This document shows, in pieces, positions 8,240 through 18,050 of a stretch of 64,000 nucleotides of DNA. Source of the stretch: Cellulomonas terrae (GTDB lineage: Bacteria; Actinomycetota; Actinomycetes; Actinomycetales; Cellulomonadaceae). Within the stretch, counting starts at the first letter, position 1. Each line of letters starts with the position of its first letter. The DNA lies in assembly GCF_007990265.1 (NCBI RefSeq), contig NZ_BJWH01000001.1, positions 186,001 through 250,000 on the forward strand. Direction: 5' to 3'. The translations under genes were made by a program, and so were the position numbers. The notes beneath the pieces are model-generated. The model did not search any database and was not told the DNA's origin. It worked only from the letters and a program-made list of their open reading frames with translations.

Positions 8240-9226
8240 ATGCGATTCGGACTCTTCATCCCCCAGGGCTGGCGGCAGGACCTCACCGGCATCGAGCCGC
8301 GTGACCACTGGCAGACCATGAGCGGCCTCGCCCAGCACGCCGACCAGGGCGACGCCTACGACTCCATCTGGGTCTACGACCACTTCCATGCCGTGCCCCA
8401 GCCCAACGGTGAGGCCACCCACGAGGCATGGAGCCTGATCAACGCGTTCGCCGCGTCGACCAGCCGCGTCCGGCTGGGCCAGATGTGCACGTGCATGGCC
8501 TACCGCAACCCCGCCTACCTGGCCAAGGTCGCCACGACGGCCGACATCATCTCCGGCGGCCGCGTCGAGATGGGCATCGGCGCCGGCTGGTACGAGCACG
8601 AGTGGCTCGCGTACGGCTACGGCTTCCCGTCCGCGGGCGAGCGGATCGCGATGCTCGACGAGGGCGTGCAGATCTTCAAGCAGATGTGGACCAACGGCAC
8701 CGCGACGCTGGCCGGGAAGCACTACCAGGTCGACGGCGCGCAGCTGTCGCCGCTGCCCCTGCAGGTGGACGGCCCGCCGCTGTGGATCGCGGGCGGCGGC
8801 GAGAAGAAGACGCTGCGCATCGCGGCCGAGCACGCCGCGTACACCAACTTCGCGGGCGCTCCCGACGAGTTCGCCCGCAAGTCCGAGATCCTGCGCGGGC
8901 ACTGCGAGGCGATCGGCCGGCCGTTCGAGGAGATCACCCGGTCGGCCAACTACAACGTGGTCATCGGTGCCACCGAGGCGGAGGTCGACGACCGCATCGC
9001 GTGGGTCGAGGAGCACCTGAGCAACACGGTGCCCGAGAAGGCCGCCGAGGTGGCGGAGGACTTCCGCAACGGCACCCTGGTGGGCACGCCCGAGCAGATC
9101 GTCGAGAAGCTACGGCACCTCGAGTCGCTCGGCATGACCTACGCGATCACGTACTTCGCGGAGGCCGCCTACGACCGCTCCGGCATCGAGCTGTTCGAGT
9201 CGGAGGTCATCCCGGCCCTGCGCTGA
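8240..9226 (+). CDS. LLM class F420-dependent oxidoreductase
   Basis: 328 aa TIM-barrel protein starting MRFGLFIPQGWR, the N-terminus of the TIGR03560-like branch of luciferase-like monooxygenases and F420-dependent reductases. Other family stretches are YDSIWVYDHFHAVP, GRVEMGIGAGWYEHE and PPLWIAGGGEKKTLR. The hydride donor is probably F420H2, by family; the substrate is unknown. GTG 8231 would add three residues but overlaps the predicted -10 box. It ends 7 bp before the convergent acpS stop. Confidence 0.87.
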   Translation: MRFGLFIPQGWRQDLTGIEPRDHWQTMSGLAQHADQGDAYDSIWVYDHFHAVPQPNGEATHEAWSLINAFAASTSRVRLGQMCTCMAYRNPAYLAKVATTADIISGGRVEMGIGAGWYEHEWLAYGYGFPSAGERIAMLDEGVQIFKQMWTNGTATLAGKHYQVDGAQLSPLPLQVDGPPLWIAGGGEKKTLRIAAEHAAYTNFAGAPDEFARKSEILRGHCEAIGRPFEEITRSANYNVVIGATEAEVDDRIAWVEEHLSNTVPEKAAEVAEDFRNGTLVGTPEQIVEKLRHLESLGMTYAITYFAEAAYDRSGIELFESEVIPALR

Positions 9227-9232
9227 GGGGCG

Positions 9233-9586
9233 TCAGTCCCGCTCGGCGATCACGACGGCGGACGCGATGCCGGCGTCGTGCGAGATGGACAGGTGGAACC
9301 GGTCGACGCCCGCCGCGGCCGCCGCGGCGGCGACCGTGCCGACGACCTCGACCACCGGCTGCGCGCCCGAGATGCGGCGGACGGTCGCGTCCTGCCAGCT
9401 CATCCCGGCGGGGGCGCCGAGCGCCTTGGCGATGGCCTCCTTGGCCGCGAACCGCGCGGCCAAGGAGGTCTCGGGCATCTCCTGCTCCTCGGGCGTGAAC
9501 AGCCGCGTCCGCAGCGCCGGCACCCGGTGCAGGGTGTCGACGAAGCGCGCGACGTCGACGACGTCGATACCGACGCCGACGATCAC
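9233..9586 (-). CDS. acpS: Holo-[acyl-carrier-protein] synthase AcpS
   Basis: 117 aa phosphopantetheinyl transferase. The magnesium/CoA motif [10 protein letters not shown] is at residues 5-14, and [10 protein letters not shown] and LSISHD follow. It transfers 4'-phosphopantetheine from CoA to acyl carrier protein. GTG 9586 overlaps the glmS stop (GTGA), so it is translationally coupled to glmS, as in many actinobacteria. Confidence 0.95.
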   Translation of the reverse strand: MIVGVGIDVVDVARFVDTLHRVPALRTRLFTPEEQEMPETSLAARFAAKEAIAKALGAPAGMSWQDATVRRISGAQPVVEVVGTVAAAAAAAGVDRFHLSISHDAGIASAVVIAERD

Positions 9587-11439
9587 TCGACCGTGACGGA
9601 CTTGGCCAGGTTGCGCGGCTGGTCGACGTCGAGCCCCTTGGCGGTCGCCAGCTCGCACGCGAAGACCTGCAGCGGCACGACGGAGAGCAGGGGGGCCAGC
9701 AGCGTCGGCGCCTGCGGCACGTAGAACACCTCGTCGGCGTACGGCAGGACGTCCTCGTCGCCGTCCTCGGCGATCACCAGGGTGCGGGCACCGCGGGCGC
9801 GGATCTCCTGGATGTTGGAGACCACCTTCGAGTGCAGCGAGTCGCGTCCGCGCGGCGACGGCACGACGACGAACACCGCCTGTCCCTCCTCGACGAGCGC
9901 GATCGGACCGTGCTTGAGCTCCCCGGCGGCGAACCCCTCGGCGTGGATGTAGGCGAGCTCCTTGAGCTTGAGCGCGCCCTCCATGGCCACGGGGAACCCG
10001 ACGTGCCGGCCCAGGAAGAGCACCGACTTCGTGTCCACCATCGAGCGTGCGGTCTCGCGCACGCGGTCGGCACGGTCGAGGACGCGCTGGATCTTGTCCG
10101 GCATGGCGCGCAGCTCGGACAGGATCTCCGCGACCTCGTCGGCGTACTTGTTGCCCCGCAGCTGTGCCAGGTAGAGGCCCAGCAGGTACGCGGCGGTGAT
10201 CTGGGCGAGGAACGCCTTGGTGGACGCCACCGCGATCTCCGGGCCGGCGTGCGTGTAGAGCACCGCGTCGGCCTCGCGCGGGATGGTCGAGCCGTGCGTG
10301 TTGACCAGGGCGAGCACCTTGGCGCCCTGCTCACGGGCGTGGCGGACCGCCATGAGCGTGTCCATGGTCTCGCCCGACTGGGACACCGCGACGACCAGCG
10401 TGCGCTCGTTGACCACCGGGTCGCGGTACCGGAACTCGTGCGCCAGCTCGACCTCGACGGGGATCCGGCACCAGTGCTCGATCGCGTACTTGGCGACGTG
10501 CCCGGCGTAGGCGGCGGTGCCGCAGGCGACGACGACGATCTTGTCCACCGACCGCAGCACGGACTCGTCGATCCGGATCTCGTCGAGGACGAGCCGGCCG
10601 TGTGCGTCGGTCCGGCCGAGCAGCGTGTCGGCGACGGCGTGCGGCTGGTCGTGGATCTCCTTGTCCATGAAGGACGCGAAGCCACCCTTCTCCGCCGCCG
10701 CGGCGTCCCAGTCCACGGTGTAGCGGCGCGCCTGCGCCGGCTGCCCGTCGAAGTCGGTGACCGTGACGGCGGTCGGGGTGATGGTCACGACCTGGTCCTG
10801 GCCGAGCTCGAGCGCCTCCCGCGTGTGCGAGATGAACGCGGCGACGTCGGACCCGAGGAAGTTCTCGCCGTCACCGATGCCGACGACGAGCGGCGAGTCG
10901 TGCCGGGCGCCGACGACCACGTCGGGGGCGTCCTCGTGGACGGCGAGCAGCGTGAACGTGCCGTGCAGGGTCCGCGCGACGGACGCCATCGCGGACGTGA
11001 GGTCGCCCGTCGTCTCGTAGGCGCGGGCGATGAGCTGCGCGGCGACCTCGGTGTCGGTCTCGGACGTGAACCGGACCCCGTCGGCCTCGAGCCCGGCCTT
11101 GAGGCTCGCGAAGTTCTCGACGATCCCGTTGTGGATCACGGCGAGCTTCCCGGCGACGTGCGGGTGCGCGTTGACGTCGGTGGGTCCGCCGTGGGTGGCC
11201 CAGCGCGTGTGGCCGATGGCCGCCGTCGACACGGGCAGGGGCCGCAGGTCCAGCTCCTCGACGAGGTTCGCGAGCTTGCCGGCCTTCTTCGCGGTCGCCA
11301 GCGTCCCCTCCGGACTGACGAGCGCGACCCCCGCCGAGTCGTACCCGCGGTACTCGAGGCGTCGCAGACCCTCCAGCACCACGTCCAGGGGGCGGTCGCT
11401 GGCTACCTGGCTACCGACGTAGCCGACGATTCCACACAT
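9583..11439 (-). CDS. glmS: Glutamine--fructose-6-phosphate aminotransferase GlmS
   Basis: 618 aa. The N-terminal glutaminase begins MCGIVGYVG, with Cys2 as nucleophile after Met removal. Two SIS isomerase domains follow ([10 protein letters not shown] near residue 365) and the canonical C-terminal [13 protein letters not shown]. It makes glucosamine-6-phosphate for peptidoglycan; GlmM, the next enzyme, is encoded 4 kb away. ATG 11439 lies 7 nt after TAGACT; no glmS ribozyme can fit a leaderless message. Confidence 0.97.
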   Translation of the reverse strand: MCGIVGYVGSQVASDRPLDVVLEGLRRLEYRGYDSAGVALVSPEGTLATAKKAGKLANLVEELDLRPLPVSTAAIGHTRWATHGGPTDVNAHPHVAGKLAVIHNGIVENFASLKAGLEADGVRFTSETDTEVAAQLIARAYETTGDLTSAMASVARTLHGTFTLLAVHEDAPDVVVGARHDSPLVVGIGDGENFLGSDVAAFISHTREALELGQDQVVTITPTAVTVTDFDGQPAQARRYTVDWDAAAAEKGGFASFMDKEIHDQPHAVADTLLGRTDAHGRLVLDEIRIDESVLRSVDKIVVVACGTAAYAGHVAKYAIEHWCRIPVEVELAHEFRYRDPVVNERTLVVAVSQSGETMDTLMAVRHAREQGAKVLALVNTHGSTIPREADAVLYTHAGPEIAVASTKAFLAQITAAYLLGLYLAQLRGNKYADEVAEILSELRAMPDKIQRVLDRADRVRETARSMVDTKSVLFLGRHVGFPVAMEGALKLKELAYIHAEGFAAGELKHGPIALVEEGQAVFVVVPSPRGRDSLHSKVVSNIQEIRARGARTLVIAEDGDEDVLPYADEVFYVPQAPTLLAPLLSVVPLQVFACELATAKGLDVDQPRNLAKSVTVE

Positions 11440-11446
11440 GACGGCG

Positions 11447-11452
11447 AGTCTA
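11447..11452 (-). promoter_or_regulatory. -10 box TAGACT of glmS (leaderless)
   Basis: On the minus strand TAGACT is followed by CGCCGTC (7 nt) and ATG. No ribosome-binding site is present. Confidence 0.6.
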
Positions 11453-11480
11453 GTCGGCGACCGTCGGCCCTCTCGGACCC

Positions 11481-11606
11481 CTACGACGGGGCCCGCAGCA
11501 CCTCGAGCTCCGCCTGGTCGAGGATGTGCCCTTCCATCAGCACCGACAGGGCACCGAGCGTCGTGCTCGCTGTGCCGGAGATCTCCTCGTCGAGCGCGTA
11601 CACCAT
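11481..11606 (-). CDS. Small 41-aa protein of unknown function, possibly the 3' part of a decayed gene
   Basis: The frame from ATG 11606 reads MVYALDEEISG at its start and ends QAELEVLRAPS. Nearly every codon ends in G or C, unlike the other frames of this gap. The frame is open further upstream (towards 11680) without a better start. An AGGAGG near 11677 precedes an ATG in another frame, so a frameshifted longer gene is possible. I do not recognise a family. Confidence 0.4.
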   Translation of the reverse strand: MVYALDEEISGTASTTLGALSVLMEGHILDQAELEVLRAPS

Positions 11607-11712
11607 GCGGCTGCACGCACCCGACGTCCGCCGGGCCCTCGCGGCTCGTCCCGCGGAGCGTGCGCCATGTCGCCTCCTCGCGGGTCGCCCCCGTCGAGAG
11701 CTCTCGACGCGG

Positions 11713-11741
11713 CATTACGTTGTTATGGCCATAACGTAGTG
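11713..11741. promoter_or_regulatory. Operator and leaderless promoter of the TetR-CoaA gene
   Basis: A perfect 14-bp palindrome GTTATGGCCATAAC (11722-11735) lies inside a wider imperfect inverted repeat, CATTACGTT (11713-11721) and AACGTAGTG (11733-11741, 8 of 9 paired). The -10 box TAACGT (11732-11737) overlaps the right arm, and GTG 11744 follows after 6 nt. This is the geometry expected of an autorepressed tetR gene. Confidence 0.7.
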
Positions 11742-11743
11742 AT

Positions 11744-13324
11744 GTGACCACAGCGACGTCAACGCTGCCCCTGCGCGACCGGATCCTGGCCGAGACCGTC
11801 AAGATCCTCGGCACCGAGGGGCCGGCGGCACTCACCGTGCGCCGGGTCGCCGCCCTGTCGGGATGCTCGACCATCGGGGTGTACACCCACTTCGGCAGCA
11901 AGGCGGCGCTCGTCGACGCGGCGATCATGGAGGCGTTCGCGGGTCTCGACGAGGCCCTGGCACCGATCGACGCGCTCCACGGTGTCGACCGGCTCCTGCG
12001 CGGAGCGCACGCGTACCGCGACTGGGCGCTCGCTCACCCGCTGGAGTACACCGTGATGTTCGCGCCGAGCATCACCGCCAACGACGCCACCGACGTCTCC
12101 GCGCAGCGCGGCGGGATGTCGCTCGACGACCACGTCGCGCGGACGCAGGACGCCGTCGACCGCGGCGAGCTGACCGGCGACACCGAGACGATCGCGCGCA
12201 GCATCTGGTCCCAGGTGCACGGTTGGCTCATGACCGAGATCCTGCAGTCCGACTCCGGCAGGGTCGCACCGACCCCTGCCGCCCGCGCCGAGTTCGACGC
12301 GAGCGTGCGCGCGGTGCTCGTCGGCTTCGGGGCGACCGCCCCCGTCGACCCCGCCCCTGCCCTGCACGCGCCGCGCCGTGCCGCGGTGGCACCGGCGTCG
12401 CCCTACGTCGATCTCGACCGCGACGCCTGGACCCGGCTCTCCGCCTCGACCCCGCTACCCCTCACCGACGCTGACGTCGAACGCCTGGCCGGCCTCGGGG
12501 ACCCGATCGACCTCGCGGAGGTCGACGCCATCTACCGCCCGATCTCCCGCCTGCTCGACCTCCACATCGAGGCGACCCGCGGGCTGCACGCCGCATCGAG
12601 CACGTTCCTGCGCGAGGACGTCGGCGGGACGCCGTTCGTGATCGGCGTCGCCGGCTCCGTCGCCGTCGGCAAGTCGACCACCGCGCGTCTCCTGCGCGAG
12701 CTGCTGGCCCGGTGGCCCGCGACCCCGCGCGTCCAGCTGATCACCACCGACGGCTTCCTCTACCCCAACGCCGAGCTCGAGCGTCGCGGGCTGATGGAGC
12801 GCAAGGGCTTCCCCGAGTCGTACGACCGCCGGGCCCTGCTCCGCTTCGTCTCGAAGGTCAAGGCCGGGCGCCCCGAGGTCCACGTGCCCGTCTACGACCA
12901 CCTGACCTACGACATCCTCCCGGGACGCGAGATCGTCGTGAACCGTCCCGACGTGCTCATCGTCGAGGGCCTCAACGTCCTGCAGCCGGCCCGGCCGACC
13001 GCCGAGGGGACCTCGAACCTGGCCGTGAGCGACTTCTTCGACTTCTCGATCTACGTCGACGCGCGTACCAGCGACGTGCGCCGCTGGTACGTGGACCGGT
13101 TCCTCGCGCTGCGGCAGACGGCGTTCGCGCGGCCCGAGTCGTACTTCCACCGGTACGCGGCGCTCTCCGACGACGAGGCGGTGGAGCGTGCCGAGCAGAT
13201 CTGGGACTCGATCAACGAGCCCAACCTGGTGCAGAACATCCTGCCCACCCGGAGCCGCGCCACCCTGGTCCTGACCAAGGACAGCGACCACGCCGTCGAG
13301 CGGGTCCGGCTGCGCAAGCTGTAG
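11744..13324 (+). CDS. coaA: TetR-family regulator fused to type I pantothenate kinase (CoaA)
   Basis: 526 aa in one uninterrupted frame. Residues 1-195 form a complete TetR protein: the HTH covers about residues 26-52 (recognition region [16 protein letters not shown]), followed by a helical ligand/dimer domain. Residues 196-220 are an Ala/Pro linker. Residues 221-526 are a full CoaA beginning YVDLDRDAW, with P-loop [12 protein letters not shown] at 301-312 and a C-terminus typical of the enzyme. CoaA phosphorylates pantothenate, the committed and CoA-inhibited step of CoA synthesis. A GTG at 12386 (residue 215) could start a free 312-aa CoaA, but no ribosome-binding site precedes it. A lost stop codon or a sequence error is the alternative to a true fusion. 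It converges on a lipoprotein gene. Confidence 0.9.
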   Translation: MTTATSTLPLRDRILAETVKILGTEGPAALTVRRVAALSGCSTIGVYTHFGSKAALVDAAIMEAFAGLDEALAPIDALHGVDRLLRGAHAYRDWALAHPLEYTVMFAPSITANDATDVSAQRGGMSLDDHVARTQDAVDRGELTGDTETIARSIWSQVHGWLMTEILQSDSGRVAPTPAARAEFDASVRAVLVGFGATAPVDPAPALHAPRRAAVAPASPYVDLDRDAWTRLSASTPLPLTDADVERLAGLGDPIDLAEVDAIYRPISRLLDLHIEATRGLHAASSTFLREDVGGTPFVIGVAGSVAVGKSTTARLLRELLARWPATPRVQLITTDGFLYPNAELERRGLMERKGFPESYDRRALLRFVSKVKAGRPEVHVPVYDHLTYDILPGREIVVNRPDVLIVEGLNVLQPARPTAEGTSNLAVSDFFDFSIYVDARTSDVRRWYVDRFLALRQTAFARPESYFHRYAALSDDEAVERAEQIWDSINEPNLVQNILPTRSRATLVLTKDSDHAVERVRLRKL

Positions 13325-13327
13325 GGC

Positions 13328-13927
13328 TCAGCGCTGGGCCGTCGGCTCCGCGGGGATCACGAGCCGGACCGGGTACTGCTCGCTGTCCGTCTCCTCGAGA
13401 GCGTCCAGGGCCTCCGACACCGCCTCCTGCGGGGAGCCGCAGCGGTCCGTGGGCCAGACAGGCCGGATGGCGCGGCCGAGCGCGTCGACCAGCCAGAGCG
13501 AGGGTGCGGAGACGGCTGCGCTGCTGCACGTCCCGCCCCGCTCGGCCGACGGGCGACGCAGCGCCGCGACGAGCGGCTCGAGGTCCCCCTCCCGGCGGCT
13601 CGCCGTCAGGGCGACCCACGTCCCGGACGAGTCCTGCAGGGTCCCGCCCGGAGCACAGACCACGACGCTGACCGGCAGGAAGTCGTCCGGCACGCGGCCG
13701 GCCTCGGGGGCGTCCGCGTGCGGGGTGCCCGTGCCGCCGGACGCACCGGCCGCGACCAGGCCCAGGTCCGCGAGGACCTGCGAGGAGAGGCAGTCGGCCG
13801 CACCGACGACGACCGCGGTGGGCGTCTCCTGCGCCGCCTGCTCGTCGGGAGCGCTGCACGCGGCGAGGCCCAGCAGGAAGGCAGCAGGCAGCGCGAGGCC
13901 GACGGCCCAGCGCCCACGCACGCCCAT
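13328..13927 (-). CDS. Putative lipoprotein, function unknown
   Basis: 199 aa from ATG 13927. Residues 1-25 form a signal peptide ending in the lipobox LAAC (Cys about residue 24), so it should be diacylated and anchored outside the membrane. The rest is soluble, with four further cysteines (ADCLSS, VVCAPGG, GGTCSS, DRCGSP) that could form two disulfides. No domain is recognised. It converges on coaA with a 3-bp gap and lies downstream of the DedA gene on the same strand. Confidence 0.75.
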   Translation of the reverse strand: MGVRGRWAVGLALPAAFLLGLAACSAPDEQAAQETPTAVVVGAADCLSSQVLADLGLVAAGASGGTGTPHADAPEAGRVPDDFLPVSVVVCAPGGTLQDSSGTWVALTASRREGDLEPLVAALRRPSAERGGTCSSAAVSAPSLWLVDALGRAIRPVWPTDRCGSPQEAVSEALDALEETDSEQYPVRLVIPAEPTAQR

Positions 13928-14065
13928 CTCGCCCCCTGTCCGCTCCAGCCCATGCCGGCGGACACCCCCGGGGGTGTGGTCAGGCACGGGAGCGCCGACC
14001 GCGACGTCGACACAGTCAGAGAGTAAGCACAGTCATGGGCGAAATGACGCAGTGATACCGGATCG

Positions 14066-14767
14066 TTAGGCAGCGGGGTCGGATCGTGAGCGTCCTGTGA
14101 CCGGAGCGCTCGTCTGCGCCAGGGTCGCGTCCGGCTCGTCGGCCACGCGCAGCGCCGGAGTGCTCGTCTCCTCGGCCGGGCGGTGGTGGGTGAGCTTGCG
14201 CAGCACCCAGTCGACGACCAGGCCGATCGCCAGACCGCCGACCACGCCGACGGCGACCGCGACCAGCGTGTGGTCGTGCAACCACGCCCCGGCACCGATC
14301 CCGATGAGCGAGGAGTACATGCCCCAGGTGACCGCGGCGATCGCGGTCAGACCCATGAACCGGCGACGGCTGTAGCCCACCGCACCCGCGGTCATGTTCA
14401 CCGCCACGCGTCCGATCGGGATGTAGCGGGCGGCGATGATGAACGCGGCACCACGGTTCTCCAGGGCGTTCTCCGCCCAGTCGACCGCGGCCTGGCCCTT
14501 CGGCGACCGCAGGAAGCGCAGCTCCCGCACCTTGACCTTCGTGCCGATCTGGTACGCGATCTGGTCCCCGGTCCATGCTCCCGCCGCAGCGACCAGCATG
14601 ATCAGCGCCAGGTTCGGCGTGCCCTCGGCCATCGACACCGCGGACAGCGCGATGACGATCGACTCGCTCGGCACCGGAGGGAAGAACCCGTCGATCGTGG
14701 CGAACAGATAGAGCACGACGAAGATCCACGGGGAACCTACGAGGGCCAGGGCCCACCCCTCCAGCAC
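14066..14767 (-). CDS. DedA family membrane protein
   Basis: 233 aa. It has the DedA/SNARE-associated pattern: a re-entrant N-terminal segment with FFPPVPSESIV near residues 28-38, GAWTGDQIAYQIG near 62-74, and RYIPIGRVAVNMTAG near 113-127 containing the conserved Arg and Gly/Pro. Several transmembrane helices follow, then a hydrophilic tail. DedA proteins are thought to act as lipid scramblases or transporters for undecaprenyl phosphate or phospholipids. Start GTG 14767 has AGGAG 10 nt upstream. Confidence 0.85.
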   Translation of the reverse strand: MLEGWALALVGSPWIFVVLYLFATIDGFFPPVPSESIVIALSAVSMAEGTPNLALIMLVAAAGAWTGDQIAYQIGTKVKVRELRFLRSPKGQAAVDWAENALENRGAAFIIAARYIPIGRVAVNMTAGAVGYSRRRFMGLTAIAAVTWGMYSSLIGIGAGAWLHDHTLVAVAVGVVGGLAIGLVVDWVLRKLTHHRPAEETSTPALRVADEPDATLAQTSAPVTGRSRSDPAA

Positions 14768-14869
14768 GTGACATCAGCTCCTGCGTCGTGCACCCGGCGG
14801 TGGTCCGCCCGGTGTCGTGCCTCCACGGTAGGACGCCGTGCCCCCCAGAGACATAGGGGTGACCCCCGG

Positions 14870-14902
14870 TTCATCCCTGGTGCAGCCCCCATTCATCCCT
14901 GG
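14870..14902. repeat. Two TTCATCCCTGG direct repeats 22 bp apart in the dedA upstream region
   Basis: TTCATCCCTGG occurs at 14870-14880 and 14892-14902, a spacing of exactly 22 bp (two helical turns). The bases before each copy are also similar (ACCCCCGG and GCCCCCA). The pair lies between def (ends 14935) and the dedA start (14767), about 100-135 bp upstream of dedA. Tandem sites one or two turns apart are typical of response-regulator binding. Confidence 0.5.
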
Positions 14903-14934
14903 GTCGGACCCCGGCTCCCCCTGCAGACTGGCAC

Positions 14935-15600
14935 TCAGTCCAGCTCGAACGCGAGGGCACGCGCCGCGGCGACCGGCCTCGGCTCGGCCGCCCACCGGGC
15001 ACCGAACTCGTCGGTGGCCGCCAGCGAGCGCAGCTCGGCACGGTCGAGGTACAGGGTTCCGGCCAGGTGGTCGGTCTCGTGCTGGACGATCCGCGCGGAC
15101 CAGCCGCCCACGATCTCGTCGACGGCTGCGCCCCGCTCGTCCGTCCCCGTCAGGTGCACGTGCCTCGCGCGGGCGACGACAGCCTGGTACCCGACGACGC
15201 TCAGGCAGCCCTCGTAGAAGCCGACCCGGTCGTCGCCCACCGGGGTGTACCGCGGGTTCACCAGGACCCGGTACGGCAAGGGCTCACGCTCCCGGACCTG
15301 CGCGTGCTCCTCGGAGATGCTGCCCGGGTCCTCGAGCACCGCGAGCGCCACCGGCAGCCCGAGCTGCGGCGCCGCCAGCCCGACGCCCGGTGCCGCTCGC
15401 ATCGTCCGGTGCATGACCTCCAGCAGCGCGGTCAGCTCCGCGTCCGACAGCTGCCCGTCGTACGGCGTCGCCACGGCACGCAGCGCCGGGTGCCCCGCCT
15501 GCACGATGGGTGCGACACCGTCGGCCGAGCTCGTGCCGGCCTCGATGATCCAGAGCGCCACGTCCCGCAGCGCCTGGTCCCACTGGGGGCCCGACGGCAC
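14935..15600 (-). CDS. def: Peptide deformylase
   Basis: 221 aa. All three deformylase motifs are present: GVGLAAPQ (about 72-79), EGCLS (about 130-134, Cys metal ligand) and QHETDH (about 173-178, two His ligands and catalytic Glu). It removes the formyl group from nascent N-terminal fMet. GTG 15600 shares one base with the glmM stop (TAGTG), so it is the last gene of rplM-rpsI-glmM-def. Confidence 0.94.
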   Translation of the reverse strand: MPSGPQWDQALRDVALWIIEAGTSSADGVAPIVQAGHPALRAVATPYDGQLSDAELTALLEVMHRTMRAAPGVGLAAPQLGLPVALAVLEDPGSISEEHAQVREREPLPYRVLVNPRYTPVGDDRVGFYEGCLSVVGYQAVVARARHVHLTGTDERGAAVDEIVGGWSARIVQHETDHLAGTLYLDRAELRSLAATDEFGARWAAEPRPVAAARALAFELD

Positions 15601-16949
15601 TACAGCGCCAGCCGGTGCAGGACGACGTCGGCCAGCTCGTGGGCGACCCGGTCCGCCTCGGCCTGGGTGCCCGCCTCGACCATGACCCGGACCAGGTCCT
15701 CGGTCCCCGACGAGCGCAGCAGCACGCGTCCGGTGTCCCCCAGCCCGGACTCCGCCGACCGCACGGCGTCGAGGAGCGACTCGTCCGACGACGCCCGGCG
15801 CTTGTCGACCCCCGGCACGTTCACCAGCGTCTGCGGCAGCCGCCGGACCACGCCCGCGAGGTCGGCGATCGTCGTCCCCGTCGCTGCCACGCGCGCGGCC
15901 AGCTGCAGCGCCGTCAGGACGCCGTCCCCGGTGGTCGCGTGCGCGGCCATGATGATGTGGCCGGACTGCTCGCCGCCGAGGGAGAAGCCCCCGGCGCGCA
16001 TCGCCTCGAGCACGTACCGGTCACCGACCGCGGTGTCGATCGTCGCGATCCCGGCGTCCCGCATCGCGAGCTTCAGGCCGAGGTTGCTCATGACGGTGGT
16101 GACCAGCGTGTCGGCGACGAGGTCGCCCCGGTCCCGCATCGCGATCGCGAGGATCCCCATGATCTGGTCGCCGTCGACCAGCACCCCGGATGCGTCGACC
16201 GCGAGGCAGCGGTCCGCGTCCCCGTCGAAGGCGACCCCGAGGTCGGCGCCGGAGGCCACGACGGCCGCCTGCAGCTGCTCCGGGTGCGTGGAGCCGCACT
16301 TCTCGTTGATGTTGCGACCGTCGGGCGAGGCGTTGATGACGACGACGTCGGCGCCGGCCGCCCGCAGGGTCGCAGGACCGACCTCGCTCGCCGCACCGTT
16401 CGCGCAGTCCACCGCGATGCGCAGTCCCGTCAGCGGCACGTCGATGGTCCCGACGAGGTGCTCGATGTACTGCTCGCCGGCCCGACCGGTGTCGACCCGG
16501 ATCCGGCCGACGTCACCGCCGAGCGGCCGCTCCCAGTGCTCGCCCATCCGCGCCTCGATGGCGGCCTCGAGCTCGTCGTCGAGCTTGTGCCCGCCCTTGG
16601 CGAGGAACTTGATGCCGTTGTCGGGCATCGGGTTGTGCGACGCGGACAGCACGACCCCGATGTCCACACCGAGCTCCGCGGTCAGGTACGCCACGGCGGG
16701 CGTCGGCAGCACGCCGACGTTGTTGACGTCGACGCCGGCGGAGGCCAGCCCGGCGGCCACGGCCGCCGCGAGGAACTCCCCCGACGCGCGGCTGTCCCGC
16801 CCGACGATCGCCCGCGGCCGGTGGCCCTCGAACTCGCCCAGCGAGCCGAGCACGTGCGCGGCCGCGACCGACAGGTCGAGCGCGAGCTCTGCGGTGACGT
16901 CCCGGTTGGCGAGCCCACGCACGCCGTCGGTACCGAACAGTCGGCCCAT
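15600..16949 (-). CDS. glmM: Phosphoglucosamine mutase GlmM
   Basis: 449 aa, full length. The phosphoserine active site is in [11 protein letters not shown] near residues 103-113. The magnesium loop DGDADRC lies near 241-247, and the phosphate-binding RSSGTED near the C-terminus. It converts GlcN-6-P (from GlmS) to GlcN-1-P. An AAGGAG lies 8 nt before ATG 16949. A hairpin separates it from rpsI. Confidence 0.97.
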   Translation of the reverse strand: MGRLFGTDGVRGLANRDVTAELALDLSVAAAHVLGSLGEFEGHRPRAIVGRDSRASGEFLAAAVAAGLASAGVDVNNVGVLPTPAVAYLTAELGVDIGVVLSASHNPMPDNGIKFLAKGGHKLDDELEAAIEARMGEHWERPLGGDVGRIRVDTGRAGEQYIEHLVGTIDVPLTGLRIAVDCANGAASEVGPATLRAAGADVVVINASPDGRNINEKCGSTHPEQLQAAVVASGADLGVAFDGDADRCLAVDASGVLVDGDQIMGILAIAMRDRGDLVADTLVTTVMSNLGLKLAMRDAGIATIDTAVGDRYVLEAMRAGGFSLGGEQSGHIIMAAHATTGDGVLTALQLAARVAATGTTIADLAGVVRRLPQTLVNVPGVDKRRASSDESLLDAVRSAESGLGDTGRVLLRSSGTEDLVRVMVEAGTQAEADRVAHELADVVLHRLAL

Positions 16950-17018
16950 GGTCAGACTCCTTCGTCCTGAGGCCCGGCGATACCCGCGCGCGGCCCCTCG
17001 CTGATGGTTGCAGACATG

Positions 17019-17058
17019 CCGATGGCCCCGCTGGTCGTGAGACCGGCAGGGCCATCGG
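17019..17058 (-). terminator. Long hairpin between rpsI and glmM
   Basis: CCGATGGCCC (17019-17028) pairs with GGGCCATCGG (17049-17058), and the loop contains a further GCTGGTC/GACCGGC pairing. There is no U-run after it. It probably attenuates transcription from the ribosomal genes into glmM-def or protects the upstream mRNA end. Confidence 0.5.
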
Positions 17059-17073
17059 GCGCAAGTGCGACGA

Positions 17074-17562
17074 TCAGCGCTTCGAGTACTGCGGAGCCTT
17101 GCGGGCCTTCTTGAGACCGGCCTTCTTGCGCTCCACGACGCGCGCGTCGCGGGTCAGGAAGCCGGCCTTCTTCAGGGCCGGACGGTTGTGCTCCTCGTCG
17201 ATCGCGTTCAGCGCACGGGCGATGCCCAGGCGCAGCGCGCCGGCCTGGCCGCTCACGCCCCCGCCGGTGATGCGGGCGACGACGTCGAAACGACCCTCGA
17301 CGTCGACCAGCTTGAACGGGGAGTTCACGAGCTGCTGGTGCACCTTGTTCGGGAAGTAGTCCTCGAGCGTGCGCCCGTTGACCTTCCACTGACCGGTGCC
17401 GGGGACCAGGCGCACGCGCGCGATGGCCTCCTTGCGACGGCCGAGCGCGTTCGCCGGTGCCGTGATGCTCTGACCGCGGCCCGTGGGGGCAACCGTCTCG
17501 GAGGTGTAGCTGGTGGGGGTGTCATCGCCCTCGAGGTCGATGTCGACCGTGGTCTCTGCCAC
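17074..17562 (-). CDS. rpsI: Small ribosomal subunit protein S9
   Basis: 162 aa from GTG 17562, which has GAGGA 6 nt upstream. An acidic extension of about 35 residues precedes the S9 fold, beginning near [12 protein letters not shown]. It ends with the conserved [15 protein letters not shown] tail, whose last Arg reaches the P-site tRNA. A GTG at 17604 overlapping the rplM stop (GTGA) would add 14 residues and cannot be excluded. Confidence 0.95.
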   Translation of the reverse strand: MAETTVDIDLEGDDTPTSYTSETVAPTGRGQSITAPANALGRRKEAIARVRLVPGTGQWKVNGRTLEDYFPNKVHQQLVNSPFKLVDVEGRFDVVARITGGGVSGQAGALRLGIARALNAIDEEHNRPALKKAGFLTRDARVVERKKAGLKKARKAPQYSKR

Positions 17563-17600
17563 TGGTGTCCTCGCGTCCTTGTTCTCTGTACTCAGCCGGC

Positions 17601-18050
17601 TCACGCCTGCTGAGAGACCTGGGTGATCTCGAAGGGCTTCGGCTGCTGCGCCGCGTGCGGGTGCTCGGCACCGGCGTAGACCTTGAGCTTGGTGAGCTGC
17701 TGGCGCGCGAGGGAGCTCTTGGGGAGCATGCCGCGGACAGCCTTCTCGATCGCGCGCTCGGGGTGCTTCTCCAGGAGGTCGGAGTAGGCCACGGCGCGCA
17801 GGCCACCCGGGTACCCGGAGTGGCGGTACGCGAGCTTGTTCTCGCGCTTGTTGCCGGTCAGTGCCACCTTGCTCGCGTTGATGACGATGACGAAGTCACC
17901 GCCGTCGACGTGGGGAGCAAAGGTTGCCTTGTGCTTGCCGCGCAGCAACGTGGCCACATGTGTGGCCAGGCGACCCAGGACGACATCGTTCGCGTCGATG
18001 ATGTGCCAGGTCCGCTCGACGTCGCCGGGCTTCGGGGTGTACGTGCGCAC
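17601..18050 (-). CDS. rplM: Large ribosomal subunit protein L13
   Basis: 149 aa starting [11 protein letters not shown] at GTG 18050, the normal actinobacterial N-terminus. Conserved L13 stretches are [12 protein letters not shown] and [15 protein letters not shown] lies 9 nt upstream. It is the first gene of rplM-rpsI-glmM-def and is preceded by a leader of about 180 nt. Confidence 0.97.
   Translation of the reverse strand: MRTYTPKPGDVERTWHIIDANDVVLGRLATHVATLLRGKHKATFAPHVDGGDFVIVINASKVALTGNKRENKLAYRHSGYPGGLRAVAYSDLLEKHPERAIEKAVRGMLPKSSLARQQLTKLKVYAGAEHPHAAQQPKPFEITQVSQQA

Noticed and set aside
9583..11440. glmS ribozyme
   Set aside because: glmS appears leaderless (TAGACT 7 nt before ATG), leaving no 5' untranslated region; glmS ribozymes are mainly a Firmicutes trait.
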